Below are positions 35,830 to 44,101 of a stretch of 64,000 nucleotides of DNA, one piece after another; the first letter of the stretch is position 1, and the number at the start of each line of letters is the position of its first letter. The notes under the pieces are model-generated. The model worked only from the letters and a program-made list of their open reading frames with translations, had not been told where the DNA came from and searched no databases. The DNA comes from JBDRRP01 sp964446485 (lineage in GTDB: Bacteria > Desulfobacterota > Desulfobacteria > Desulfobacterales > JBDRRP01). A program made the translations under genes and the position numbers. The DNA is taken from NCBI GenBank assembly GCA_964446485.1, contig CAYUOU010000013.1:1-64000 (forward strand), read 5' to 3'.

Positions 35830-36264
35830 CTACGCATCCTCAGGTGCTTTACCGATATGGGTTAAGATGGCGCTTTTGAATTGGGTGAGATCATCCAAAT
35901 GCTCGTGAAGTATCTTTGTAATGATAGTAGGATCGATTTTACCGTAATGGTGAACAATAAGATTTCGAAAGCGCGCCATCTCTACAAGCCTTTCGGAAAG
36001 AATGCCCGGAATGATCGAAGCTTCTTTCAACACCTTAAACGTATCGGCATAGTTTTCTGCTAAACGGAGCTTTTCATCGGCAATGATGTGTCCGCCAACA
36101 TCCAGACAAGTTTCAATCATGATTTGCAGTGTGCGATCGACAATTCGCTGGGTTTTCCAATCGTTTAAATACGCATCTTCATCGATGCCAGCGTATTCGG
36201 CGATTTGCCGATGATATTCGTCAAACTCGGCCAATTTTCTAAGCACTAGTGTCCGATCTACCAT
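35830..36264 (-). CDS. HepT-like HEPN toxin (DUF86), pair 2
   Basis: The frame is open to 36297, but the ATG at 36264 gives a 144-residue protein matching family length. It has the HEPN ribonuclease motif R-x4-H-x-Y in RNLIVHHY (R100, H105, Y107 from this start). HepT cleaves RNA or tRNA and is neutralised when the partner MntA adenylylates the motif tyrosine. All three key residues are present, so it should be active if freed. It overlaps the end of its MntA partner by 26 bp, which is typical of these operons. Confidence 0.88.
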   Translation of the reverse strand: MVDRTLVLRKLAEFDEYHRQIAEYAGIDEDAYLNDWKTQRIVDRTLQIMIETCLDVGGHIIADEKLRLAENYADTFKVLKEASIIPGILSERLVEMARFRNLIVHHYGKIDPTIITKILHEHLDDLTQFKSAILTHIGKAPEDA

Positions 36265-36724
36265 TGAAAAACCTCTTATCGAGAATTTGGCGCTCAAATT
36301 TCTGGAAATCGAAGTATTCGCGCATGGTAAGGGATTCGAATATGTGCCGTTGATGAGGCTGGTTGTCGCAAATCACCTGACGCGGCTTGATCACCCTCAT
36401 CCTTAAAGATATCGGGGCGGTGTTCAGTATGACCAGGTCAATGTCATCTGTCTTTAACAGATCGTTCAACTTTCCCAAAAGTTCGATCTGCCGCAGGGGG
36501 GCGTAAGGCGCTGTCAGGTAGACAGCGATATCGATGTCACTCATCGGCGTCACACGACCGGTGGCCTGGCTGCCGAACAAATAGGCGAACTCTATATCCG
36601 GCTGAGTGGACAGAAGCGTTTCCACTTCAGAGAGTTGGCTGTGGGTATTTGAACTTTTGGATATGCGTCGCGGCAAGCGTCCCCCTAAACATTCTGGAAA
36701 ATGGTAAAGCGGTTCAGCATGCAT
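36239..36724 (-). CDS. MntA-like nucleotidyltransferase antitoxin, pair 2
   Basis: This minimal nucleotidyltransferase has the G-S-x10-D-x-D signature in LFGSQATGRVTPMSDIDIAVYL (G51, S52, D63, D65 counted from the ATG at 36724). The frame is open to 36826, but the upstream part overlaps the previous HepT gene and looks non-coding. From 36724 it has 161 residues, with an unusual N-terminal extension of about 30 residues before the core. It would adenylylate the HepT encoded just downstream. The start could be a later non-ATG codon. Confidence 0.83.
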   Translation of the reverse strand: MHAEPLYHFPECLGGRLPRRISKSSNTHSQLSEVETLLSTQPDIEFAYLFGSQATGRVTPMSDIDIAVYLTAPYAPLRQIELLGKLNDLLKTDDIDLVILNTAPISLRMRVIKPRQVICDNQPHQRHIFESLTMREYFDFQKFERQILDKRFFNGRSDTSA

Positions 36725-36740
36725 CAACAAAAAAACCGCG

Positions 36741-37190
36741 CTAATAATCGGCCAGTTCGGTATCTTTCCCAGAAAAAACGTTGTGGTAACTTCGGATTTC
36801 GCCAATAAACCGATCGAAATCTTCAAGATGGTATTTCAAGATTCCATACATAAGCGCGTCATCAACTTTATCGTAACCGTGAACGAGAATATTTCTGGTA
36901 CCGGCCATGGGAACCAGAAACTTCAGGCTATCAGCACTGATTACGCCGGCTTCGGCCAGTACGACAAAGACACCCTTGTTATCCTTGGGTTCCGGGAGGT
37001 GTTTATTTGAAATGATGATTTTAGCGATATCGAGACAAGTTTCTATGGCAACTTGGATGCCTCTTTCTGCGATGTCCTTGCTATTCGATGATTTCTCATA
37101 ATCGGCAAAACAAGAAAGTTCTCCGCTCAAGCGTCTCAAACGCCTTAGCCTTTCCTGCAGAAGACCCAATTTTCGTTCAACGGATTTCAT
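36741..37190 (-). CDS. HepT-like HEPN toxin (DUF86), pair 1
   Basis: This 149-residue protein is all-alpha and has the HEPN motif R-x4-H-x-Y in RNILVHGY (R99, H104, Y106). Y106 is the predicted adenylylation target. It follows its MntA partner by 3 bp and precedes the second MntA gene by 16 bp. Its sequence differs clearly from the second HepT (pair 2), so the two are not a recent tandem duplication. Confidence 0.88.
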   Translation of the reverse strand: MKSVERKLGLLQERLRRLRRLSGELSCFADYEKSSNSKDIAERGIQVAIETCLDIAKIIISNKHLPEPKDNKGVFVVLAEAGVISADSLKFLVPMAGTRNILVHGYDKVDDALMYGILKYHLEDFDRFIGEIRSYHNVFSGKDTELADY

Positions 37191-37193
37191 TAT

Positions 37194-37631
37194 CTATTTC
37201 GCCGACAGGTTTGCTTGGCGCCCTGCCCTTTCAGACCGCAATTTATTTATGAATGGCATGAAGTCGAAATACATGCCGCGGATTTTGCTCTCGTATGCCA
37301 ATCGGAGATCTTGGTCATTTGCGAAAATACACTCTCCAATCGTGATCACCTCATAGGCGATTTCCAATGATGCCCCATTAAGTATCGTTACATCCGTTTG
37401 TTTATCGAGCGCTTGGCTGATCCTGGCAGCGATGATGTGTGCCGGTGAAATGGCCCGAACCGGATCTGATTTATAGGTATTCTCGTCGACCCAAAAGGCC
37501 AGATCCACATCTGAAGATGGTTTGGCGGTGCGATTCACTACCGAACCGAAGAGATAGACGGAAACGATTTTATCTTCCGGCTTAATTTGTCCGGAAAGGA
37601 GTTCAGAAATGGTTTCAACGCTGTCGATCAT
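37194..37631 (-). CDS. MntA-like nucleotidyltransferase antitoxin, pair 1
   Basis: This 145-residue nucleotidyltransferase has YLFGSVVNRTAKPSSDVDLAFWV, with G29-S30 and D41-x-D43 forming the metal- and nucleotide-binding signature. It would adenylylate and silence the HepT encoded 3 bp downstream. It heads the four-gene array, and the 122 bp upstream include a CCCTCTCCC-atcaa-GGGAGAGGG palindrome. No clear promoter is seen. Confidence 0.88.
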   Translation of the reverse strand: MIDSVETISELLSGQIKPEDKIVSVYLFGSVVNRTAKPSSDVDLAFWVDENTYKSDPVRAISPAHIIAARISQALDKQTDVTILNGASLEIAYEVITIGECIFANDQDLRLAYESKIRGMYFDFMPFINKLRSERAGRQANLSAK

Positions 37632-37681
37632 CTATTTGGTCTCCATCCATACTTATCGGCGTGTTATCACCCTCACCCCAG

Positions 37682-37704
37682 CCCTCTCCCATCAAGGGAG
37701 AGGG
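37682..37704. repeat. Palindromic intergenic repeat (9-bp stem)
   Basis: CCCTCTCCC (37682-37690), a 5-nt loop ATCAA and GGGAGAGGG (37696-37704) form a perfect stem between the broken RelE-like gene and the first MntA gene. This unit is a common type of interspersed palindrome in proteobacteria. No T-run follows. Confidence 0.7.
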
Positions 37705-37753
37705 AGCATGGGCCTCCCCATGGATGGGCACTATTCAGCCAATATATTGACCA

Positions 37754-38043
37754 CTATGTTTTCGTGCCCTGTGAGGCAAGCAGTTCATAAACATCCCTTC
37801 GGTGCCCAACATGGTGGATTTCCAGGGTCTCGGCCTCCTCATCGACCCAATAAACAATCCGAAAGCGCTTAGCGCTAAGCGAGCGATATAACCGGATAGT
37901 TCCCGTTCAAGGCGTTTGCTGGCATGTGGAGCGGATTGAAGGTGCTCCAGGCGCGCCCGAACGATTGATTTGAGCTGAGGATGCAATGCCACAATTTGGC
38001 TACGGAAGGTTTCCGAATAGCTTAGCCGGTATGCCACCCTCAT
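37754..38043 (-). pseudogene. RelE/ParE-like toxin, frameshifted
   Basis: The N-terminal part (MRVAYRLSYSETFRSQIVALHP...KRLERELSGY) is in frame from 38043 and matches a RelE/ParE fold. Near 37886-37890 a 2-bp AT insertion in a TATA tract shifts the frame. The other frame then reads RSLSAKRFRIVYWVDEEAE and TLEIHHVGHRRDVYELLASQ, the expected C-terminal strands, to a TAG at 37754-37756. Read out of frame, the ORF continues to 37735 with an aberrant tail. The catalytic C-terminus is therefore lost, leaving an orphan antitoxin. A sequencing error in the AT repeat would also explain this. Confidence 0.8.
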
Positions 38044-38309
38044 CGACCCCAGACCTCGGCATCCGATAAAACCCGGCCTTTCCTGAAATCGGTTGCCGAT
38101 GCCGCCAAGGCGGCCATAACCTTTTGATCGGCCAGAATCTCTATCGTCTCGAGAAGCGACTCATAGCGCCCCGCTGTCATCATCACCCCCACCGCTTCGC
38201 CGTTTCGGGTCAGCGTGATGGTGGAATCCTCCTCCTGCATGACTTTTAAAATGTCCAACAGGCCCCGCTTGACTTTTGTTACAGGCATGATCTGCGGCAC
38301 GTCACCCAT
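38040..38309 (-). CDS. Phd/YefM-type antitoxin
   Basis: This 89-residue protein has the Phd/YefM N-terminal DNA-binding layout (MPVTKVKRGLLDILKVMQEEDSTITLTRNGEAVGVMMTAGRYESLLETIEIL) and a variable toxin-binding C-terminus. It would bind and neutralise the adjacent RelE/ParE-like toxin and repress their common promoter. Its stop overlaps the toxin start by 4 bp. As the toxin gene is frameshifted, the antitoxin may now be maintained only by chance or by acting on another toxin. Confidence 0.87.
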   Translation of the reverse strand: MGDVPQIMPVTKVKRGLLDILKVMQEEDSTITLTRNGEAVGVMMTAGRYESLLETIEILADQKVMAALAASATDFRKGRVLSDAEVWGR

Positions 38310-38363
38310 GGCGCCCTCTAATTAATATTACCCAAATTGAGCGAATATTCTTCGGAAACCTCT

Positions 38364-38438
38364 GTCGGGGCGGGCATAAAGCCCGCCCCGACGAGACCGC
38401 CTCAACCCGCCAGGTAGGGGCGGGGTTTATCCCCGCCC
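38364..38438. repeat. Two tandem GC-rich palindromes
   Basis: The first is GTCGGGGCGGGC-ataaa-GCCCGCCCCGAC at 38364-38392, a perfect 12-bp stem. The second is GGGCGGGG-tttat-CCCCGCCC at about 38418-38438. They lie between the antitoxin promoter side and the RND gene end. The second matches the family seen at 14473-14567 and 53741-53809. Confidence 0.75.
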
Positions 38439-38549
38439 GCGGATATTGCGGCTTTCCGCCGAAAACCGTCGCAAAATCGCTCAGGTTAGGTAATATACAG
38501 CATTTCAGGAAGTTACGCTACCCAATGGCAAACAGGCAGTTTGCAGGCA

Positions 38550-41500
38550 TCATTCTTTAACCATCTGAAACCCTGCTTTCAGCCGCGCCCCCGCATCCAT
38601 GGCCAGACTGAACAGCGCCGGGATGAGAAAGATGGTGAAGACGGTGGAGATGAACAGCCCGCCCACAACGACGCTGCCGAGACCGCGGTAGAATTCGGAG
38701 CCGGCGCCGGGGAAGAGCACTAGAGGCAGCATGCCGGAGATGGTGGTGATGGTGCTCATGTACACGGGCCGGATTCGCGTGCGCACCGACTCGGTGATGG
38801 CATCCCGTGGGGTCATGTGCTGATCCCGAATGTTGTTCAGCGCCTGGTGAACGATGAGGATGGCGTTGTTGACCACCGTTCCCACCAAGATGATGAATCC
38901 CAGCATGGTGATGATGTCCAAAGATTGCGCCGCGATGAACTGGTTCACCAGAAACAATCCCACAAACCCGCCGGCGGCGGCCAGCGGTACGCTGAAAAGG
39001 ATAATGAGGGGGTAGAAAAAGTTTTCAAAGAGGGCGGCCATAAGTAAATAACTGATGACCACGGCCAGCACGAAATTCCAGATCAGTGCTTCCCGGGTCC
39101 GCGTGAGTTTGTCGGCGGTCCCACCCATCGTCAGAGAATACAGCCCCCCCAATTGGCCGGACGCCTTCACGGGATTCACCACTTTTTCCCGGATGATGTC
39201 CATGGCGGTCTCCAGGGCGATGCGCTCCGAGGGGATGACCTGGATGGTAATGGCACGCTGAGAATCGATATGGTTGATCTGGGTCGGCCCCTGGGCCAGA
39301 CGCACATCGGCCACCGCCGCTAAAGTGACTTTCTCCCCGAGTGGTGAGATGATCGGCAGGTTTTCAAGGTCTTGGGTGCGGTTCAATCGTCCCGCGCCGC
39401 TTTTCACCACCAGATCGATCTCGTCGCCGGCAAGCCGGTAGATGCTGGCCCGCGTGCCGTCCACCAGCGCATCCACGGTCGTCCCCAAATCAGCGGTGTT
39501 GATGCCGAGGCGTGTCATGCGTTCCCGGTCGGGAATTACGCGCATCTCGGGGTTCCCCAAATCCAATCCCGGAATGGGTCGGATCTGGGCGCCCGGCAGG
39601 GCCTGCATGGACATACCAAATACCTGCCGCCCCAAATTGATCAGCTTTTCCAGATCGGGGCCCTTGATTTCGATCTCGATGGATCGCCCCTCCCCAATGC
39701 CTCGTGAAAAGAGACTCGACTGCTGAACGATGGCAATCATGCCGGGGATCTTCCTCAACGTGCCGTAAATGATGGGCAGCAGTTCCCGCGTGCGCTCCTG
39801 CACCTTGGAGACGATCCCCATAAAGACCGACTGTCCAACGGCCACATAAAAGAAATTCCGCACCGGGGGGATGCCCCGTTCCCGTATCAATGCGTTGGTT
39901 TCTCCATCCTTTTCAATGAGTGGCAGGATATCACTTTCAACGCCTTTACCGATCTCGGTCAACTCCTCCAGGTTGTAGCCCGGAGGAGGCAGGAGGATGC
40001 CAAACAGCAACTCCCGATTGCCCTGAGGCAGGTATTCGGTTTTGGGAATCAAAAACACGACAAACAGCACCGCAACGGCAATCAAACCACCAGCCACAGC
40101 CAAGCGCGCCGTCACCCGCCCGCACATCCAGTAGACAAAGCGCGTGATCCCGCTCACGAAAGCCTGAGCCGTCTCGGCCACGGCGCCGGGCCGTTTGTCG
40201 GCGGTATTGCTGTGCGCTTTTCCGAGAATCTTGGCCGACAACGTGGGAATCCCCGTGATGGAAATAGTCAGACTCAACACCACGGCACTGCTGATGGCGA
40301 TGGCGATATCTCGAAACAACTGCCCGGCTTCTTCCTGAACGAACACGATGGGAACAAACACCGCCACCGTCGTGAGCGTACTGGCCAGTACCGCCCCCCA
40401 GACCTCGGAAGTACCGTCAAATGCAGCTTTGATACGGTTTTTGCCCATCTCCCGGTGCCGGTAGATGTTTTCAAAGACCACGATGGAATTGTCCACCACC
40501 ATACCGATGGCGAAACTCAGTCCGGCCAGACTCACCACGTTGATATTGCGCCCCATGAGGGTCATCACGAGAAAGGTACCGATGATGCTTACCGGTATGG
40601 CCAAGGCGATGATGATGGTACTGGAGAAACTTCTCAAAAACGCCAACAGCACCACGACGGCAAGAGTGCCCCCCACAAGAATGTTCTTTTTCACGAGATC
40701 AATGGCGCTGTAGATGTATCCCGTTTCGTCGTAGACCTGCTCGATCTCGATGCCGTGATCTTTCAAAATTCCGTTGTTCAGCGCCGCCAGGGTGTTCTTG
40801 AGCTTTTCCATCACCACCAGCACATTCGCGCCGGGCTCCCTGACGGCGTTCATGACCATGGTGGGGACTCCTACGTGGCGCACCACGACCCTGGGGTCGC
40901 TGTATCCCAGACTGACCGTGGCCACGTCTTTCACCGATACGGGGATGCCCGCCACCCGTTTGATGATGACGTTCTCCACGTCCTCAGGCCGCTCGAACTC
41001 GCCAACGGTGCGCGCGATATAGCGGCGCTTGCCTTCATCGAAGTCGCCGGCGCTGATGTTTTTGTTTTCGATGGAGAGCGCCCGAATCAGCTCCGGCACC
41101 GTCACCTGTCTCGCTGATAGGGCGTCCACATCGAAAATCACCTGCAATTCACGCTCGCGGCCGCCGTAAATGTTAGCGGAAGCGACGCCGGCAATTCTTT
41201 CCAGGGCCGGTTTTACATGTTCATCCAGAAAATCGTATTCGTAATACAGGGCGCCGGTATAGCCCGGCCGGGCCTTGAGAATCATCCAGGCAATGGCTGT
41301 TTCCCGTCGTCCGCCGCTTTTGATGAGGGGTTTGTCCGCATCGAGCGGGTATTGCTTGACTTGCTCCATCTTGTTGGAGGTGCGAAGCAGTGCCGTATCG
41401 ATCTCCGTGCCGATCTCAAAGAGCAGGCTGATATTGGAGCGCCCATCCTCGCTCTCACTGGTGATCTCCTCCAGTCCGTCGAGGTTTTTTAGCTGCTCCT

Positions 41501-41702
41501 CCTGAACCTCGGTGATCTCGCGCTCCACTTCCACCGGACTAGCGCCTTTCCAGACCGTTTCGATGGAAATCTCCGGCTTGTCCACATCCGGAGTCAACTG
41601 AATAGGGATTCTAAAAAGGGATATCACGCCGAAAAGTATCAGCAGCAGGATGCCGACGGTGACAGTGACCGGGCGCTTAATAGCGGTGTCGACGATTCTC
41701 AA
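38550..41702 (-). CDS. RND efflux transporter permease (system 1)
   Basis: This 1050-residue inner-membrane RND pump has a first helix at about 11-30, two large periplasmic loops and a second set of helices after about 520. The TM4 region reads FAIGMVVDNSIVVFENIYRHREMGK. Its single aspartate followed by asparagine in the proton-relay position is seen in many HAE-type relatives, in place of the D-D of AcrB. It works with the adaptor at 41885-42988, with which it shares orientation across 182 bp. No outer-membrane channel gene is adjacent. Substrates are unknown. Confidence 0.92.
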   Translation of the reverse strand: MRIVDTAIKRPVTVTVGILLLILFGVISLFRIPIQLTPDVDKPEISIETVWKGASPVEVEREITEVQEEQLKNLDGLEEITSESEDGRSNISLLFEIGTEIDTALLRTSNKMEQVKQYPLDADKPLIKSGGRRETAIAWMILKARPGYTGALYYEYDFLDEHVKPALERIAGVASANIYGGRERELQVIFDVDALSARQVTVPELIRALSIENKNISAGDFDEGKRRYIARTVGEFERPEDVENVIIKRVAGIPVSVKDVATVSLGYSDPRVVVRHVGVPTMVMNAVREPGANVLVVMEKLKNTLAALNNGILKDHGIEIEQVYDETGYIYSAIDLVKKNILVGGTLAVVVLLAFLRSFSSTIIIALAIPVSIIGTFLVMTLMGRNINVVSLAGLSFAIGMVVDNSIVVFENIYRHREMGKNRIKAAFDGTSEVWGAVLASTLTTVAVFVPIVFVQEEAGQLFRDIAIAISSAVVLSLTISITGIPTLSAKILGKAHSNTADKRPGAVAETAQAFVSGITRFVYWMCGRVTARLAVAGGLIAVAVLFVVFLIPKTEYLPQGNRELLFGILLPPPGYNLEELTEIGKGVESDILPLIEKDGETNALIRERGIPPVRNFFYVAVGQSVFMGIVSKVQERTRELLPIIYGTLRKIPGMIAIVQQSSLFSRGIGEGRSIEIEIKGPDLEKLINLGRQVFGMSMQALPGAQIRPIPGLDLGNPEMRVIPDRERMTRLGINTADLGTTVDALVDGTRASIYRLAGDEIDLVVKSGAGRLNRTQDLENLPIISPLGEKVTLAAVADVRLAQGPTQINHIDSQRAITIQVIPSERIALETAMDIIREKVVNPVKASGQLGGLYSLTMGGTADKLTRTREALIWNFVLAVVISYLLMAALFENFFYPLIILFSVPLAAAGGFVGLFLVNQFIAAQSLDIITMLGFIILVGTVVNNAILIVHQALNNIRDQHMTPRDAITESVRTRIRPVYMSTITTISGMLPLVLFPGAGSEFYRGLGSVVVGGLFISTVFTIFLIPALFSLAMDAGARLKAGFQMVKE

Positions 41703-41884
41703 TTAATCAGCCTCCGGAATGCATCGCACAAAATGGCGAATCGAATTTGTCAAAACAGCGTCGTATTCCTGACAGAAGGATTCAAGGGAAAACAATAAAA
41801 TCAGTTAATTGTTATTGGTTAATTGTGAATAGAAAAACCAACTCCAACTAACCATCAACTGATAACTGGTAACGAATAACGCTT

Positions 41885-42988
41885 TCATTCCGTCACCTGC
41901 ACCGCTTGCCCCGGGCGCAGTCTTTCATTGCCGCGGGTGACCACGGGCATGCCCGGGGCCACAGGACCTTTCACGGCGACCTCGCCGTCATAGTATCCAT
42001 CGATATCCACAGGCAACAGCACCGCCTTACCGTCCTTCACCGTATAGACGATGTTGCTGCCGCCGCTGGAAACCACGGCATCCTTGGGCACCAAGATCGC
42101 GGTTTTTTGGGTGTCCAGGTTCAAACCAACGATGGCCTCCATACCCGGCTGAAACTTGAGATCGGGGTTGTCGAGGTCGACCCGCACCGGAAAGGTCCTG
42201 GAAACGGCGTTGCCCTGCGGCATCACCGCATCCACAACGGCCGGCATCCGCCCGGTGTTCATGCTGCGGATGGTCACGCCGGCGACACCATCCTTTCCAA
42301 TGTGAACGACATACCGCTCCGGTACGTCAATGGTGACGTAGACATGAGAAATGTCGATGAGGGTGACCACACTGCCGCCCACGCTGATCCACTGCCCGAC
42401 CTCTGTATGCTCTTTGGCGACATACCCCGCAAAAGGCGCGATGACTTTGGCCTGAGTAATCCGGTAATCCAGCAGTTCCAAATCCGCCTTGCGGCTGTCC
42501 ATTTCGGCCAGAAGGGCACCATAGGCGGACAGCGCGTCGTCGTAGCTTCGCTCGGCCACGCTGTTGGCCGCCTTCAAGCGCTCTTGCCGTTCAAGTTCTT
42601 TTTTGGCGCGATCGAGGTTCGCCCGGGTCACTTGCTGTGCGGCCACCACGGCTTTTCGCTGAAGTACCAGGTCAGTGACCCTCAGGGTGGCCAACAACGC
42701 CCCCTTTTTCACGTAATCCCCTTCCTTTGCCGGAAAGGATGCCACCACGCCATCGCCCTCGGAAGCGACGACGCTGGTGGCAATCGGTTCGACGGTTCCC
42801 ACAACGGTGATTTGGTTGGAGACTTCCCTTGATTCCGCCATTGCCACGCGCACGGGCGACGCGGGCGGGCCGCCTTTATCCTTTTCGTTTTGCGCAAGCG
42901 CCGGAGAAATAACGATCCCAAAAAACGTGATGATGAAAACGGAAAGAAAACAGCGTGCAAGGAAGGTGCAGCGTTTGGCCGGGATCAT
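41885..42988 (-). CDS. RND efflux periplasmic adaptor (system 1)
   Basis: This HlyD/MdtA-type membrane fusion protein has a signal peptide (CTFLARCFLSVFIITFFGIVISPALA), a lipoyl-like half (VVASEGDGVVASFPAKEGDYVKKGALLATL), a coiled-coil hairpin (about 100-165) and the beta-barrel/MPD region. The frame is open to 43234, but the ATG at 42988 has GGAG 8 bases before it and directly precedes the signal peptide, so I use it (367 residues). It would link the RND permease to an outer-membrane factor encoded elsewhere. Confidence 0.9.
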   Translation of the reverse strand: MIPAKRCTFLARCFLSVFIITFFGIVISPALAQNEKDKGGPPASPVRVAMAESREVSNQITVVGTVEPIATSVVASEGDGVVASFPAKEGDYVKKGALLATLRVTDLVLQRKAVVAAQQVTRANLDRAKKELERQERLKAANSVAERSYDDALSAYGALLAEMDSRKADLELLDYRITQAKVIAPFAGYVAKEHTEVGQWISVGGSVVTLIDISHVYVTIDVPERYVVHIGKDGVAGVTIRSMNTGRMPAVVDAVMPQGNAVSRTFPVRVDLDNPDLKFQPGMEAIVGLNLDTQKTAILVPKDAVVSSGGSNIVYTVKDGKAVLLPVDIDGYYDGEVAVKGPVAPGMPVVTRGNERLRPGQAVQVTE

Positions 42989-43345
42989 GAGTACACTCCA
43001 TTGATGGTGTGCTGGATTGGTGGGCGTCAAAAAAAATTGCAATCCGACTCTAAATACCTTGAAACCATCGGTCAAGTGATACCCCGGGTGGTTACCGCAA
43101 GTTCGGTCGATGGTATCGGGTGGATCATTATCATGTTTTCGGTGCTCGCGCACCCATCCACCGCAATGCGACTCGAACAAATATGCCCTTTGGGCCGGAG
43201 CCATCATCGGAGGGGGCGATCGCTGATCGCTCACTTGCCCGGCGGGGGTTGTGTGTTATATTGGACGGACATTGCGAAAATCAGCACATTCGGCATTCGA
43301 TCGATCACCCGGGCGATATGACTTCAGCGGCTGAAAGGATAACTG
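42989..43345. other. Divergent intergenic region between RND adaptor and cooC
   Basis: These 357 bp separate the minus-strand adaptor gene from the plus-strand cooC gene, so promoters for both should lie here. I see no supported gene; the open frames crossing it lack coding character. No clear operator or -10 element is evident by eye. Confidence 0.5.
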
Positions 43346-44101
43346 ATGAAACTAGCGGTCAGCGGAAAAGGCGGTGTGGGCAAAACGACATTTTCTGCCC
43401 TTTTAATACGAACGCTCGATGCCCAGGGTAAAAAGGTGCTGGCCATCGACGCCGACCCCGATGCCAACCTGGCAGCGGCGTTGGGGATTCCCGGCGCCGA
43501 AGACATTGTCCCCATCGCAGACATGAAGGATCTCGTTTTTGAACGAACCGAAGCGAAGCCAGGCAGCATGGGGGGGTTTTTCAAACTTAATCCCAAAGTC
43601 GACGACCTTCCCGATGCGCTATCGGCCCGTCTTGGCAATATCAAACTCATGCGCCTGGGCGGCGTCAAAAAAGGCGGTAGCGGCTGCATCTGCCCGGAAA
43701 GCACGCTCTTGCGCGCCCTGGTCATGCACGTTGTGCTGGCCCGTGACGAAGTAGTGGTCATGGACATGGAAGCCGGCATCGAACATCTAGGCAGGGCCAC
43801 GGCCAGGGCCGTTGACAAACTCATCGTCGTCGTGGAACCCGGCCGCCGCAGTATCGACACGGCCAACCACATCCGGCAACTGGCAGGTGAAATCGGCGTC
43901 GCGGACATTCATATCGTTGGTAACAAGATCCGAGGCCCTCAGGATGAAGCATTCCTCAAAACCCACCTCCCGGATTTCAGTTTTCTCGGATTCATCCCCT
44001 ATGACCCGGCCCTCATCGAAGCCGATCTCAGCGGCACATCCCCCTACGATGCGGAAGCCGCGTCTAAATCAGTGGTCGCCCAAATGATCGCCGGCCTCTG
44101 A
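43346..44101 (+). CDS. cooC: CooC-like nickel-insertion ATPase
   Basis: This 251-residue SIMIBI-class ATPase has the deviant P-loop SGKGGVGKTT (6-15), the VLAIDADPDAN switch, and the C-x-C motif in GGSGCICPES (C114, C116). In CooC the paired cysteines bind nickel at the dimer interface. It then delivers nickel to carbon monoxide dehydrogenase or the related acetyl-CoA synthase. No CODH or ACS gene is in the window, so it serves a remote target. AGGATAACTG just before the ATG is a plausible ribosome-binding site. It shares a TGATG overlap with the helicase gene. Confidence 0.9.
   Translation: MKLAVSGKGGVGKTTFSALLIRTLDAQGKKVLAIDADPDANLAAALGIPGAEDIVPIADMKDLVFERTEAKPGSMGGFFKLNPKVDDLPDALSARLGNIKLMRLGGVKKGGSGCICPESTLLRALVMHVVLARDEVVVMDMEAGIEHLGRATARAVDKLIVVVEPGRRSIDTANHIRQLAGEIGVADIHIVGNKIRGPQDEAFLKTHLPDFSFLGFIPYDPALIEADLSGTSPYDAEAASKSVVAQMIAGL

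Noticed and set aside
40212..41117. 301-codon open frame antisense to the RND permease
   Set aside because: Composition (many His, Asp, Gly) is the usual antisense product of a GC-rich gene; the RND frame is certain.
41906..42832. 308-codon open frame antisense to the RND adaptor
   Set aside because: Same reason: it mirrors the certain adaptor gene and shows no domain.
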